Below are positions 10,601 to 20,301 of a stretch of DNA of 64,000 nucleotides, in pieces. The notes beneath the pieces were generated by a model. It did not search any database. It saw nothing but the letters and a program-made list of their open reading frames with translations, and was not told the DNA's origin. The position numbers were made by a program, and so were the translations under genes. How positions within the stretch are numbered: the stretch's first letter is position 1; every line of letters starts with the position of its first letter. The stretch is taken from contig CATQHT010000002.1 in the NCBI GenBank assembly GCA_958296045.1, positions 310,001 through 374,000 on the forward strand, given 5' to 3'. Origin of the DNA: Rhodothermales bacterium. GTDB lineage: Bacteria > Bacteroidota > Rhodothermia > Rhodothermales > Bin80.

Positions 10601-13020
10601 CGTCGGTCATCAGGCGCCATACCGGCAAGTATTCGATGACGACTTTGCCATGACTCTTTATGTTGACAGCATTCCGCAAGCGGGTGGTAGTCAATTCTTA
10701 GTAGCCCCAGTTGCTCTAGGTTGGGGTTATTGATGCGCTGGCCTCTCTTGAGGTCACTGTAAAGGCGGTATCCCAGCACGTCCCGCAGCGCTCCCTCTGT
10801 GTGCTGGGCCCTGATACCTACGGCCGCGGGATTCTTCGCGTACTGCGATGGCTTCAGGCGTAGATGCTCAAAGACCTTCTGCGTAATGGATTCGTCGACG
10901 AGGTGTCCTGGCCGCTCTTTCTGCATCGAGGCCAACAGCGCACCGCGCAGCAGCAGAATCTGCACGAAATCGTTGAAATGGCCGGCTTGGAGCGCGGCAT
11001 CTTGGCGATTATCTGTGAAGGCAAGAAGTTTTTTCGTTTCGGCACTGAGATTGGCAGTGACCAGATATCGCAGCGCTGACAGCGCCAGTATCGTTGTGGC
11101 AGAGCTGCGCCCTTCACTGGACAGCCCGCCCAGCTTTGCGAATTCACTCTGGTTGGCCGAATACTCGGCCTTGCAGCCTTGGCCGAGGCAGAAACGGAAT
11201 CTGCCCTGTACAAACCAACCCCGCCCACCGTCATCGTCGATTTCGCCTAGACCGTTGACCCGCACCTCATGTGGTTGGTGTTTCCGGTAGTAGGGCTTAA
11301 GGCGGATTCGTCCGCGATGGAGCCGAGTCCAGTGGTCTGGAAAGCTGCCTTCTAGGTCCGCCGGGTCAAACACTCCGTCCTCGTCGGGCATGAAATAGCC
11401 GAGTTGATCGTCGGCGTCTGCTGGCGAACGATCAAAAAGGCTGCGTGACCTGAATATTGTGAGCCGGGATCCTTCGGTGGATGCCCACACGGGGAAGTAC
11501 TCCTGTCCGCACTGGCGGCAGAACGTAAGGGTAAACAGCGCGCGCGTCCGGTCACCGGGCACGAACTGCTGCCCATTCACAGTAACAAAGCGATTGCCAG
11601 CTGCTTCAAGGGTGGCATACGCACTGGCAGCTCCGCTTATGAATTGGTGAAGTCTGAAGGCAAACAGGGGTTGGCCTCGTTCATCCGTGCACCGAAGCGC
11701 TAAGAGCAGAAACTTGGCCAAGTAGTCACGGCATGTTTCCTTATCAACTTCCGCGGCGCTCGCCAGCATTGTGGAGGCCTCATCTACCGATCGGGGCTGC
11801 GAAATGCGTGTCAGCTTGCCGCCTATAAGCTCTACGCCGAGGTTACGCTCTACCCAGGACGCGACCGGATGGTGCCGAAACTCATCTTCGTCCATGCTTT
11901 CGGGCAGGTCGCCCCCAATGGCTCGCCGCAAGGCACCGTTATCGGTCGTGGCCTCTTGCGAGGTCACTAGTTTCAGGGTTTCCGTGATGACATTTTTCGG
12001 CTTTACGTGCGCGCCGAACAGGCGCGAGGCTACGGCGGCTACGCGCTCGTTGCGCTCGTGAAGCTTTCCCTCGGTAGCCATCGTGGCCGAAGTGCCGATG
12101 CACAGCAAGTTACCATTAAATCTCTCCCGCACGCGGCGCACCAGCATAGCCACATCCGCTCCTTGGCGGCCCCTGTACGTATGCAGCTCGTCGAGAACCA
12201 GAAAGCGAAGCCCCTGCGCATGCTTCCTGATGGCCATATCCGTGGGCAGGAACCGCGTCATGATCAGCTCAAGCATGACATAGTTCGTGAGTAGGATGTC
12301 GGGAGGGTTTGCCGCTATCGCGTCGCGCTCTTCGGTTGATTCTTGACCGGTATAGCGGGCAAACGTGACGGGGCTCTTGCCTGGGTCGTAGCCGCGTACG
12401 AGAAACTTCTCCAGCTCTTCCTTTTGGCTGTTGCACAGTGCATTCATTGGGTAGACCACGATCGCTGTTATGCCGGTACGCACGCCTTTGAGGCCGCGCC
12501 GCAGGACATCGTCGACGATCGGTATGAAGTAGCTCAGGGATTTTCCAGATCCGGTGCCTGTTGTCAGCACATAGCTCTCATTGCGCCGGGCTGCCTCGAT
12601 GCCTTCTACCTGGTGCTGGTACAGCGTGAACACTTCGCCTGGTGTGCCGTCTGCGTCCTTGCGCCGAAAGATGTTCGCGCACTGCTTGTGCAGCAAGCCG
12701 CGGCGGATGAGGTCATTCACGGACCCGCCGGTGTCGTAGTTGGGGTTCAGCTGGATGAGCGGTGCAGGCCAGAAGCGTTCCTTCTCGTAGGCGGCATCCA
12801 CCACGCCCTTTATGTCAGTGGCCCGAATCTTAGTGAAGCTCCGTGAGAATCGTGCATACTCTCCAACCAGCTTCTCCCTGAATTCGAATACGTCCATTTC
12901 GCAGTCCGTTTGGTGACTTTCGGAGTCCGGTGGCAGGGGGGCGCACAACGGCGCCCGTTGCCACTTGACTCGAGTGGCAGGCAAAAGTACTGATCGGCGG
13001 CCATTATAGCCGGCTGTCAC
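7651..13020 (-). CDS. Large DEAD/DEAH helicase with DUF1998/MrfA-like C-terminal region and terminal DUF559/VSR-like nuclease-fold domain (1789 aa; DruE-like or DrmA-DrmB-like)
   Basis: YVLTTGTGSGKSLSYFIPI, AIVVYPMNALCNSQ, LVLDELHTYRGRQGADVAML, GTSATM, VLVCSPTMELGVDIS, NYAQRSGRAGRGGQ; DUF1998-type 'YEAAEGGAGVLTRL...CEAGCYQCLLSYFNQ'; C-terminal 'DLSVDFLYSSHHAAIFIDGPSHD...QQRDAVITGRLESAGLDVIRF'. Confidence 0.9.
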   Translation of the reverse strand: MTAGYNGRRSVLLPATRVKWQRAPLCAPLPPDSESHQTDCEMDVFEFREKLVGEYARFSRSFTKIRATDIKGVVDAAYEKERFWPAPLIQLNPNYDTGGSVNDLIRRGLLHKQCANIFRRKDADGTPGEVFTLYQHQVEGIEAARRNESYVLTTGTGSGKSLSYFIPIVDDVLRRGLKGVRTGITAIVVYPMNALCNSQKEELEKFLVRGYDPGKSPVTFARYTGQESTEERDAIAANPPDILLTNYVMLELIMTRFLPTDMAIRKHAQGLRFLVLDELHTYRGRQGADVAMLVRRVRERFNGNLLCIGTSATMATEGKLHERNERVAAVASRLFGAHVKPKNVITETLKLVTSQEATTDNGALRRAIGGDLPESMDEDEFRHHPVASWVERNLGVELIGGKLTRISQPRSVDEASTMLASAAEVDKETCRDYLAKFLLLALRCTDERGQPLFAFRLHQFISGAASAYATLEAAGNRFVTVNGQQFVPGDRTRALFTLTFCRQCGQEYFPVWASTEGSRLTIFRSRSLFDRSPADADDQLGYFMPDEDGVFDPADLEGSFPDHWTRLHRGRIRLKPYYRKHQPHEVRVNGLGEIDDDGGRGWFVQGRFRFCLGQGCKAEYSANQSEFAKLGGLSSEGRSSATTILALSALRYLVTANLSAETKKLLAFTDNRQDAALQAGHFNDFVQILLLRGALLASMQKERPGHLVDESITQKVFEHLRLKPSQYAKNPAAVGIRAQHTEGALRDVLGYRLYSDLKRGQRINNPNLEQLGLLRIDYHPLAECCQHKESWQSRHRILAGMAPDDRRKLTRDLLERMRRELCIRTRYLGDADLDNLRQRSYTELKEPWGLQENEQPTPGRFMVPRTKSRGPKQILYLSHRSAFGKALRNIVQRNVANGHQPIKVDEETYNAVVDDLLAVLHDWGIVKADRRGRRPNRFQINGSCMRWGSPATGRQREAGQVNQYFRELYRSVANLLQEGYCYLHQMDAAAHTAQVDSDTRKEREERFRRGLELVRSTHGPRGLPVLVCSPTMELGVDISRLNTVYMRNVPPTPANYAQRSGRAGRGGQPALVVTYCTSMSPHDQWFFGHPTRMVAGTVSPPAIDLANEDLIRSHLHAVWLAETGIKLGSQVSEVLDRKQHDTLPVAPSISSELRRDSVREHAKGRAARIMHNLSEELTGDDAPWYSEAWLDSTIRSAYLRFDESFGRWRSQVRAAQGQMKRSDEVMQNLSSSPSESKEAGFKHGQASRQLDLLLSRQGGQNRGRYSEFYTYRYLASEGFLPGYNFPRLPLLAYIPGRSRRVVGDTYLSRPRFLALREFGPRSIIYHEGSTYVVRQAVLPLEKPASANSAGGLPMEAVRLCPECGYGHFNKQRDYEKCVNCDEALEGGLALSNLHRLGQVATRRVTRITSDEEERRRQGYEIITTLRFSEGKDRVRRTDATATRQGKPLLGLSYGPAATIWRINLGWRRRREKTVFGFYINPTTGDWVKETRNASLDTKDKEPDKQQVELVTPFVQDTRNVLVFRPTSPLDSVTATTLMYALKRGIEKEFQLEERELAAEPLPGSDQPNVILFYEAAEGGAGVLTRLVSDKDAIGRVARSALEVCHFRSKSGRWGSFDDLVNDNADCEAGCYQCLLSYFNQTAHAKIDRQDAGFLDLLCRLANGIVRINSCEPDNDVFQRLLNPTLSELERSWLFWLRDGGYRLPDKAGITFKRYDLSVDFLYSSHHAAIFIDGPSHDTDEVQQRDAVITGRLESAGLDVIRFGYDRSSWHEVASESKWVFGPGHDERTN

Positions 13021-13415
13021 GAGTGCCGTGCCACTCTGTAAAGGATACCCCGCGACCCTGACACCCCTATGTCACAGCGGCGCCAGATTTCAAGAAATTG
13101 ACACTTCTTGGCTGAAGTGAATTGAGATGGGTCTGAGGAATCCTTGGCGCGTCGGATTTGCTACGATCCCGCCCGATGGGGCATTCGTACGATCGACTCG
13201 ATCTGCACGACGGTATGGGCGAGATTGCCGTTGCGATATTCGCATAAGCGCGGCTCTCCCAGGGACCCTTGTCTGGAGCGCGTACTTAGCTCCCCGGCTC
13301 TGGGCTAGTTGGCGAGACCCGGGCCCGCGTAACGGTCGAAATCGCTACCTTATTTCCCCGAAGGGGCCTCATGAGGCCGTCTTGCGCAGAACTCACCACC
13401 ACGACATGGACAAGT

Positions 13416-14606
13416 ATGGCTGACACAGGGTCTGACAGGGCGGATGTAAGAGCGGCGCTTGAAAAATGGCGCAAGGAGGTCTATATGAAGGCAGTGGAAT
13501 ATGCCACGAATGAAGAGAGTACAAAGAGGTTTCTCATAGAGTCGTTCATGCGAGATATCCTTGGGATCGATACGAGAGACCCGACTAAGATTGCCTATGA
13601 GTTCACGATTCAGGACCGCAAGGGCGGGACTAGACCGGACTATGTGTTGAAGCGTGGTGGACGTGCATGGTGCGTGGTAGAGGCCAAGAAATATGGCTCG
13701 CCTTGGGTTGGCGGGAAAGTACATACGGGCTCAAAGGAGGGGTGGCAGCAACTGGATGGTTATTCGCGCTCTAGAGAATTACGTGGCGCCGAGTATTTTC
13801 TCCTGACGGATGGTAAGTGGTGGCACTGGTTCGTCAAGGAGGAGGGATACCTGGCTGAGAAGCCGTTCCTAACTCACGATGTGTCGTCACCCTCCACGGT
13901 CGCAGCTGTCATCTACTGCGGAGCAGTGCTGAAAGGGAGCATGGGGGATCTGCAGGGTACAGTTGTACGAACAGCATTTGCGGCCACAGCCCGCGATTGG
14001 CTTCGGTCACTGAACTCCACCGAGGGCAGTCTTCTGGATCAATTGCTAGAGATAGGTGCTTTTAGGACACTTTGGAATGACCATGGGATTGTACCCAGGA
14101 AAACCGATGCGAGAGAGCATCTGCAGGCCGTTTGGTCTGCCGTGCTTCGAGAATATGTTCGGCAGCTCTCAGGCGGCGATTCAATAGAGGTAAGGGAGCC
14201 ACCAATCGTAGGGCCTTTGCCAGGTGGCTCACTCAGTCCCTATGCATGCAAATGGAGATTGAACACCGATGCAGAATGGGAGAATGCGGGGTCCGCCGGG
14301 AAAATGATGGTCGCGGTGCTGAAGCGGCTTGGGGAGCTGCATCCAGACGGCCGGGCGGCATGGTTTGCATCAATCCGCCAGCGTAAACCGAAGTTGGTCA
14401 ACTTGGAAAAGAGTGGCGAGGCGCAAAGCTGGAAGAGGCGCATATCGCTTGGCAGCGGCTACAGCTGCGAGACAAATCTTAGCAATCTGGCCAAGGAAAA
14501 GTTGTTATCTTTCTGCCTTAGAGAATTCGCGAGGGTTTCCGACGACGCGCTGCAGCTTGAATGGGAGTATCTCAAGAATTCGCTAGGCGCATCAAAGGTC
14601 AGCTAG
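13416..14606 (+). CDS. Stand-alone protein with HSDR_N-like (type I restriction R N-terminal, PD-(D/E)XK) domain, paralogue 1
   Basis: YEFTIQDRKGGTRPDYVLKRGGRAWCVVEAK (D...E-x-K core), ...YFLLTDGKWWHWF. No helicase motifs. Start taken at the internal ATG 13416 (MADTGSDRAD). Confidence 0.75.
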   Translation: MADTGSDRADVRAALEKWRKEVYMKAVEYATNEESTKRFLIESFMRDILGIDTRDPTKIAYEFTIQDRKGGTRPDYVLKRGGRAWCVVEAKKYGSPWVGGKVHTGSKEGWQQLDGYSRSRELRGAEYFLLTDGKWWHWFVKEEGYLAEKPFLTHDVSSPSTVAAVIYCGAVLKGSMGDLQGTVVRTAFAATARDWLRSLNSTEGSLLDQLLEIGAFRTLWNDHGIVPRKTDAREHLQAVWSAVLREYVRQLSGGDSIEVREPPIVGPLPGGSLSPYACKWRLNTDAEWENAGSAGKMMVAVLKRLGELHPDGRAAWFASIRQRKPKLVNLEKSGEAQSWKRRISLGSGYSCETNLSNLAKEKLLSFCLREFARVSDDALQLEWEYLKNSLGASKVS

Positions 14607-15168
14607 ACCGTTACTGAGAATTAGCTGTATGCTGTCTGCCACGTAGAACGGTGGCTTTGTGGGTGGTCTACAGGAGCTGGCACGCCGCTGGATTACGATG
14701 CGGGCGGGCATCATAGGATTGTGCGACCGACGCATGCTGAAGGCAGCCGCGGTCAAGAGGGTGGGCGTGTATCCGGCAGCCAAGGAAGCCGGACCGAAGC
14801 CACGGGGTTGAGGAGGCGGCAGCTTGCGAACCTTCCAGCGGCGAGACCGGTGTTCCGCGAGTCGGGTCCGTCACTCTACACGGCCCCTGAGTAGCGAATC
14901 AGAAGAAATGGCGCTGTCCACGTTGCTCTGCTGCTGGCTGGGTAACACATACAGCTAAGGGCCCAATTGCTACGTCGCCCGTCTAACCTCTGGCTCAAAT
15001 GCGAGCGGCGCGTTTTGGCGCACGCGGCAGCTGCTTAGCAATGTCACCCGCTAAGCATCGAACTGAGGGTCACAAATGCCACAGCCAGCTCACAAATCGC
15101 ATCCTACCTCACGAGCTCTCCGAGTCCACCACAGGTGAAGACGACCAGCGCTCGAGAGGCGTGACATG

Positions 15169-16395
15169 TTACTGGTTGGATCCATAATCCCAATCCAGCT
15201 CGAGGTGGAGAGTTTGGCCGGTAACCTCAGCAAAGAGCTTGATAAAATCATTCAGTCTTGAGTCCTTGACCGGATTGGAACCGGGTAGGTAGCAGCTGTA
15301 ACCGTTTTCTAGATCCTCGTTATAATTCATTTTAGCAGCATGTGTGCTCCTGCCAGCCCATTTCGGCTGCCTGCTCCAGACTGCCTCATACCACGCATTG
15401 GGGGAACCTGGGAACTCGTCCTCCAGCCGCTGGAGTACGTCGGTAAATAGGATTTTTCCATTCTTCGCTATCTGCCAGTCTGAGCCCTTCCCGATCCTCC
15501 ATCTGCAGGCCTGTTTCCCATATGATTCGCTGGCCGGGATTTCCTGTCCAGGTGCCGCCTTGCCCGTGTCTAGAGTGGATCTCCCCAGCTCTTCACTCTT
15601 GGAGCCACCGGGCTCGGGATCGGCGCTGTCCTGGATGTGGCGCACAAACCCACCGTAGACGGCAGGCCAGACCGCCTTCAAGTGCTTAAGTGCAGTTCCC
15701 CTGTGATTTACGACGCCGCCTTTATAGCCCCAAAGACCAGCAAATGCAGATTTAAGTTCCAGCAGGTTATTGAGAAAGTCATCGTCGCCAGATCCAAGCG
15801 CACGCAGCCAACTGCGGGCGGTATCCGCAAAGGTCGCCTCGATTACGGCGCCCTCCAAGTCTTCCAGCGATCCATCATCCAATATCGTGCTGTACCAATT
15901 GAGAGCCGCCGCCGTCGGAGGTGCGGAGGCATCATGGGACAAGAACGGTTCCTTGGAAAGGTGTTTGTCCTTACTCGCAAACCAATGCCACCATCGGCCA
16001 TCTGTCAGGACAAAGTACGCTGCGCCACCCAAGTCTGTCGAATTCGCATAATCGAATAGCTGCCCCCATCCTTGACTAGTAGGGTCGGCATGGACCTGTT
16101 TCGTCACTTGGTCTGAGCCGAGTACCTTTGCTTCTATCACGCACCAGGCATTGTCGTCACGCTTCAGTACGTAATCTGCGAAGATCACACCCCCTCTGCG
16201 GGGAATCTTGAATTCATGGACAACCTGACGCGAATCTTGCGCATCAGCCCCTATGAACCTTGCAAGGAACGGCTGGATGAGGTAAGTCCGTGTTGAATAC
16301 TCGTTGTTCTTAGCGTCCGCACTCATCTTAGCAAATACGTCCGCGCTCCATGTCTTGAGCTCTTGCTCCAACTTTTTTGTGTCAAAGTCAGTCAT
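15169..16395 (-). CDS. Stand-alone protein with HSDR_N-like domain, paralogue 2
   Basis: VHEFKIPRRGGVIFADYVLKRDDNAWCVIEAK, AAYFVLTDGRWWHWF. Colinear with the 13416-14606 product over nearly full length. Confidence 0.75.
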   Translation of the reverse strand: MTDFDTKKLEQELKTWSADVFAKMSADAKNNEYSTRTYLIQPFLARFIGADAQDSRQVVHEFKIPRRGGVIFADYVLKRDDNAWCVIEAKVLGSDQVTKQVHADPTSQGWGQLFDYANSTDLGGAAYFVLTDGRWWHWFASKDKHLSKEPFLSHDASAPPTAAALNWYSTILDDGSLEDLEGAVIEATFADTARSWLRALGSGDDDFLNNLLELKSAFAGLWGYKGGVVNHRGTALKHLKAVWPAVYGGFVRHIQDSADPEPGGSKSEELGRSTLDTGKAAPGQEIPASESYGKQACRWRIGKGSDWQIAKNGKILFTDVLQRLEDEFPGSPNAWYEAVWSRQPKWAGRSTHAAKMNYNEDLENGYSCYLPGSNPVKDSRLNDFIKLFAEVTGQTLHLELDWDYGSNQ

Positions 16396-16670
16396 GTCTG
16401 TTCTGTACTGGTTTAGGTTCCAGATGGTCGATCCATCTACTGCTTAGGAATGTACGGCCTCCAAATGCGAAACGGAATACCCCCCCCCATTTCTCTGAAA
16501 TTCACTATCTCTTCACACTAGCGACGCAGTTCTCCAGTCCCTGCCTATGGTTACCTATGTGAGAGTCACGACGGCAATCACTAACCAGTCTCGCGGCTGT
16601 CGCGCTTGCCTCGCAGCACCATGGTGCCTGCGTACGCCTGAGGGCGCCGTAAACATGCTCCTGCGAAGAC

Positions 16671-17705
16671 CTATTGAGAGCGGCTTGGTGTGACCGTTTC
16701 CTTGACTGACGCAGGGACCTCGCTGGCTTTAGCACTACAAAGGTCGCGGGCTATCGCCATATCCACGTCCGAGCTGCGATGGAATGCGCGGGCAACCTCT
16801 CTGGGGGGCAATGCCGCCTCATATCGCACCTCAAACAAGGACCAGAGCCACCGCGTGACGGAGGACGCAGTCCCATTCTCCACCTTGAACTTCAGTTGCG
16901 GAAAGGCCCGGGCAATCTCCGTTACCTCATAGCGCGATGCCTCCGCATCAAACTCCGCAAACCCGGACTCCGCCGTTCCGGTGCGCGCTGCGCCACCATC
17001 CCAGAAACGGACCATAACTATAGGCTGCGGCGCGTCCCCATCAGGTACGTCTTGTTCCTCGATAACTTCATTGTCCTCGACCTTAGTGATCGCGGCGGGC
17101 GCTCCGACGCTGGTGGTGCGGTGAATGGCGCGTGGCTCCGCCATAACGACGTCAGAGCTTCGACCCAGTACGTGCGCTACCACCGTCGGAGACACCTGAG
17201 CATCATACCGCACCTCGAACACGCCGCGCAGCCATTTCGCCGCCTCTGAGGTGGATTGCTGCCCTACCTTGAACTCCAGCATTGGAAAGGCCTGTACAAT
17301 CTCCCTTACCTCAAAGCCGGAGGCCGCAGCATCAAAATCCGTGAACCCGGAAAGCGCCGAGCCGGTGGTTGGGATACGGCCGTCCTTGAAACGTACCAGC
17401 ACTACGTTGGGCACAAACTGGTCACGCTGCATGGCTTGTCCCAGCTCTTTGCCTGCCGGCTGCGCCGGTAGCGCTTCGTTAGGCACGGCCAGCGCAGCTG
17501 CGCATAGCAGCATCACGACCGGAAGGCCGTGTCGTACCAACGGCTTGGATTTGGATCGTGGCACCACCGGGCGTGGCCAGGGGTTGCGGATCCAGCTGCT
17601 GACCAACACTGATGCCCGCGGGCTGGCCAAGAGACGGTTGAAAGGTCCAAGATAGTCGTTCATTGCAGGTATGGAATGTGATTGTCGGGATTCAAATATC
17701 AGCAT
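16671..17705 (-). CDS. Putative exported protein with two tandem S8-peptidase-prodomain-like modules and no protease domain
   Basis: Two internally similar modules: NVVLVRFKDGRIPTTGSALSGFTDFDAAASGFEVREIVQAFPMLEFKV...LRGVFEVRYDAQVSPTVVAHVLGRSSDVVMAEP and IVMVRFWDGGAARTGTAESGFAEFDAEASRYEVTEIARAFPQLKFKV...LWSLFEVRYEAALPPREVARAFHRSSDVDMA. Hydrophobic N-terminal segment. Confidence 0.55.
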   Translation of the reverse strand: MLIFESRQSHSIPAMNDYLGPFNRLLASPRASVLVSSWIRNPWPRPVVPRSKSKPLVRHGLPVVMLLCAAALAVPNEALPAQPAGKELGQAMQRDQFVPNVVLVRFKDGRIPTTGSALSGFTDFDAAASGFEVREIVQAFPMLEFKVGQQSTSEAAKWLRGVFEVRYDAQVSPTVVAHVLGRSSDVVMAEPRAIHRTTSVGAPAAITKVEDNEVIEEQDVPDGDAPQPIVMVRFWDGGAARTGTAESGFAEFDAEASRYEVTEIARAFPQLKFKVENGTASSVTRWLWSLFEVRYEAALPPREVARAFHRSSDVDMAIARDLCSAKASEVPASVKETVTPSRSQ

Positions 17706-18069
17706 TTGGGTGCCAGCACGGAGCTTCTTGGCCGCAGCCAGCGCATGCGCTTATCGCTGTCTGGATCGGACCGGCGCACCAGCGAGGACATGGGTACAGC
17801 ATGTGCCCCGAGCAAGCACAGCGTGCAGGAAGTGCTCCGCAACAATCCCGCCCGCGTAGCTGCATGAAGGCTGGATCGAGCGGCAGATGCCAGATGCCCT
17901 TCCATAAGCCTCAGTGTCGGGTCTGTTACCCTCGCCCAAGCGCACAGCCCCCTGGGGTGCGGCGCAGCCAGTGGTGCCAGCAATCCAGCCATAACCTCCT
18001 CTGCGTTTCCGCGTGCTATATTGGCCGCGTGGCTGCCAGCATCAACTCACAGGCAATGGGTCCCGACCG

Positions 18070-19230
18070 ATGAGCATACCACGAATGGCCAAGCGACTGT
18101 CCGCGGTCCAAGCGCCGGTTATGGGCGTAATGGCGGACCTGATCCGTCAACATCCAGGGACGATATCGCTGGGGCAGGGGGTCGCCCACTATGGTCCGCC
18201 CGAAGCGGTCGTGCGCGCCGTTAACAAGTATATACGTACCCCTGCTGCACACGGTTACGGATACGGCACGGGCCGACACCAGTTGCGCCAAGCGCTAAGG
18301 CGCAAACTGGTAGCGGAAAACAACCTCTCCGGTGATTTTGAGGTGGTGGTCACCGCGGGCAGCAACATGGGCTTTCTTCAAGCCGTGCTGGCTATAACAG
18401 ATCCGGGCGATGAGATTATTCTTCTCGCACCCTATTACTTCAACCACGAGATGGCGGCTGGCATCGCGGACTGCCGCCCGGTAGTGATCTCGCTCGGTGG
18501 CGACTTCCTGCCAAAGGTGGAGACCATTCGCGCACACATCACGCCACGCACGCGTGCGGTCGTGACCGTCTCTCCCAATAACCCGACGGGGGTGGTCTAT
18601 TCGCCAGCCCTGCTAAAGGCCATCAACGGTCTCTGCGCGGAACGCGGCATATACCACTTAAGTGACGAAGCGTACGAGTACTTCACGTTTGGTAAGAGCA
18701 TCCACTACTCGCCAGGTGCAACGCCTGGTAGCAGCAGCCATACAATTTCTCTGTGCTCCCTGAGCAAGTCATACGGCATGGCCGGGTGGCGTCTGGGGTA
18801 TATGGCATTGCCTCCGCACTTGTTGCCCGCAGTCAAGAAGATTCAGGACACCAACGTGATCTGCGCGGCGCTGGCGAGTCAGCATGCTGCGCTGGCTGCC
18901 CTCGAAGTCGGCCCCTCCTACTGCCACCAATACCTAGATGGGTTCAATGAGGTGCGTCTTCTGGTGCTGAATCGCCTGGCGACGCTGGGCTCCAAGGTGA
19001 CGGTGGCACCTTCTGAAGGTGCATTCTACGTGTTCTTGGATCTCTACAGCGCGCTGTCCTCCTTCGAGGTGTGCGAGCGCCTGGTGCGCGAATATCGGGT
19101 GGCTGTGATTCCTGGCAGCACCTTCGGTCATGAGCGGCCGTCTATCCGCATCGCCTACGGCAATCTGCAGAAGGAGCAGATAGCCGAAGCGATGGATCGG
19201 CTGTGCACCGGCCTTGGAGCTATCCTGTAA
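18070..19230 (+). CDS. PLP-dependent class I/II aminotransferase
   Basis: SPNNPTGVVYS, LSDEAYEYFTF, SLSKSYGMAGWRLGY (PLP lysine), PSIRIAYG. Start set at the internal ATG 18070 (MSIPRMAKRL). Confidence 0.9.
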   Translation: MSIPRMAKRLSAVQAPVMGVMADLIRQHPGTISLGQGVAHYGPPEAVVRAVNKYIRTPAAHGYGYGTGRHQLRQALRRKLVAENNLSGDFEVVVTAGSNMGFLQAVLAITDPGDEIILLAPYYFNHEMAAGIADCRPVVISLGGDFLPKVETIRAHITPRTRAVVTVSPNNPTGVVYSPALLKAINGLCAERGIYHLSDEAYEYFTFGKSIHYSPGATPGSSSHTISLCSLSKSYGMAGWRLGYMALPPHLLPAVKKIQDTNVICAALASQHAALAALEVGPSYCHQYLDGFNEVRLLVLNRLATLGSKVTVAPSEGAFYVFLDLYSALSSFEVCERLVREYRVAVIPGSTFGHERPSIRIAYGNLQKEQIAEAMDRLCTGLGAIL

Positions 19231-20270
19231 GGCAGAGCCGAAGTGGAAACGGCAGCATGAGCTGCCGCGATTCCGACGGGCAGCTCGTTGATTTCAGCCT
19301 AATGGCCGCAGCCACCTCTGTCTTTCACCACCCCTATTGGTCCCGCGGCTATGAGCCAACGCTGTTGCTGCTGAGTGCGGGAAGACCCGTGCCGTTGGGC
19401 TCTTGTCGCAAATCCAGCCACCGCCACTGGCGAGGCTGATCTAGACGACTATCTTGATCCAGAGAGTTGCCCGCCGATCACCGCTGCCAGAGCCCGCGCC
19501 CTCGACTCGCCCAAGTGAAGAGCTACCGGTGACCGGGTCCCCTGCATTTCTCTAATTTCTGGTGCCTGCCAGCAAGGGGTTATCGTGGCGTAGCGGCGCC
19601 ACGAATTCGTCGGAATATGCATCTATGTCTGCACTTGCAACCTTCCCAAGCTCACGGACCTCGCCGCGGCGATTAAGTTGGTGGCGATGATGGGCGGTTA
19701 CATGAATCGAAAGCGCGACCCGCCGCCTGGGTACAAACTCATGTGGCGTAGTTACGAAAGTCTGTAGAGGCGCGCCACAGCATACGAAGAACTTGGAGCG
19801 ATATACGGCCCGGTGGAGCGCACACCTGCATAGCGAATGGCGTAGGCTTCGCAGCCTCAACTGTTTCGCTTACCGCATTCTGCGCAAGGGGTTTGCTCGC
19901 AAAGCGAGGAGAATACACGTGCCCGTCGCGATCAGAGCGTACACCCTTGACCTATGCCCGATACACGAAAGACCTTGACCTTTTGCACGTACCACTTAGA
20001 ACAGCGTGGAATTCGCCTCCAGTGTGAAGCTCATGCCTGACGAGGGGCTGTGATTCACTTGTCGGATAACCACGTAGCTGAGGGCCAAGCTGCGCGTGCC
20101 CCATGCACCTTGAGGGCTCGTTGTTAGGTTGCTCGAGTGGGTACAGGGCAGTGCTAGCCGTTCGCATCAATGTCTCCAAGGACGCAATGGATCGTGTGGG
20201 CGTCCAGCCCCGGGCGCAGGAGCCTTCGCATATTATGCCGCCACAGGCGCTGTTGCAAGCAAATTGATGG

Positions 20271-20301
20271 TCGCTTGTCTGAGACGGTCTCAGACAAGCG
20301 A
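20271..20301. repeat. Perfect 15-bp inverted repeat with 1-nt spacer
   Basis: tcgcttgtctgagac-g-gtctcagacaagcga read directly. Confidence 0.9.

Noticed and set aside
14607-15168. Non-coding gap between the two HSDR_N-like genes as an ncRNA or retron candidate
   Set aside because: No reverse transcriptase nearby and no convincing structured repeat by eye; left unannotated.
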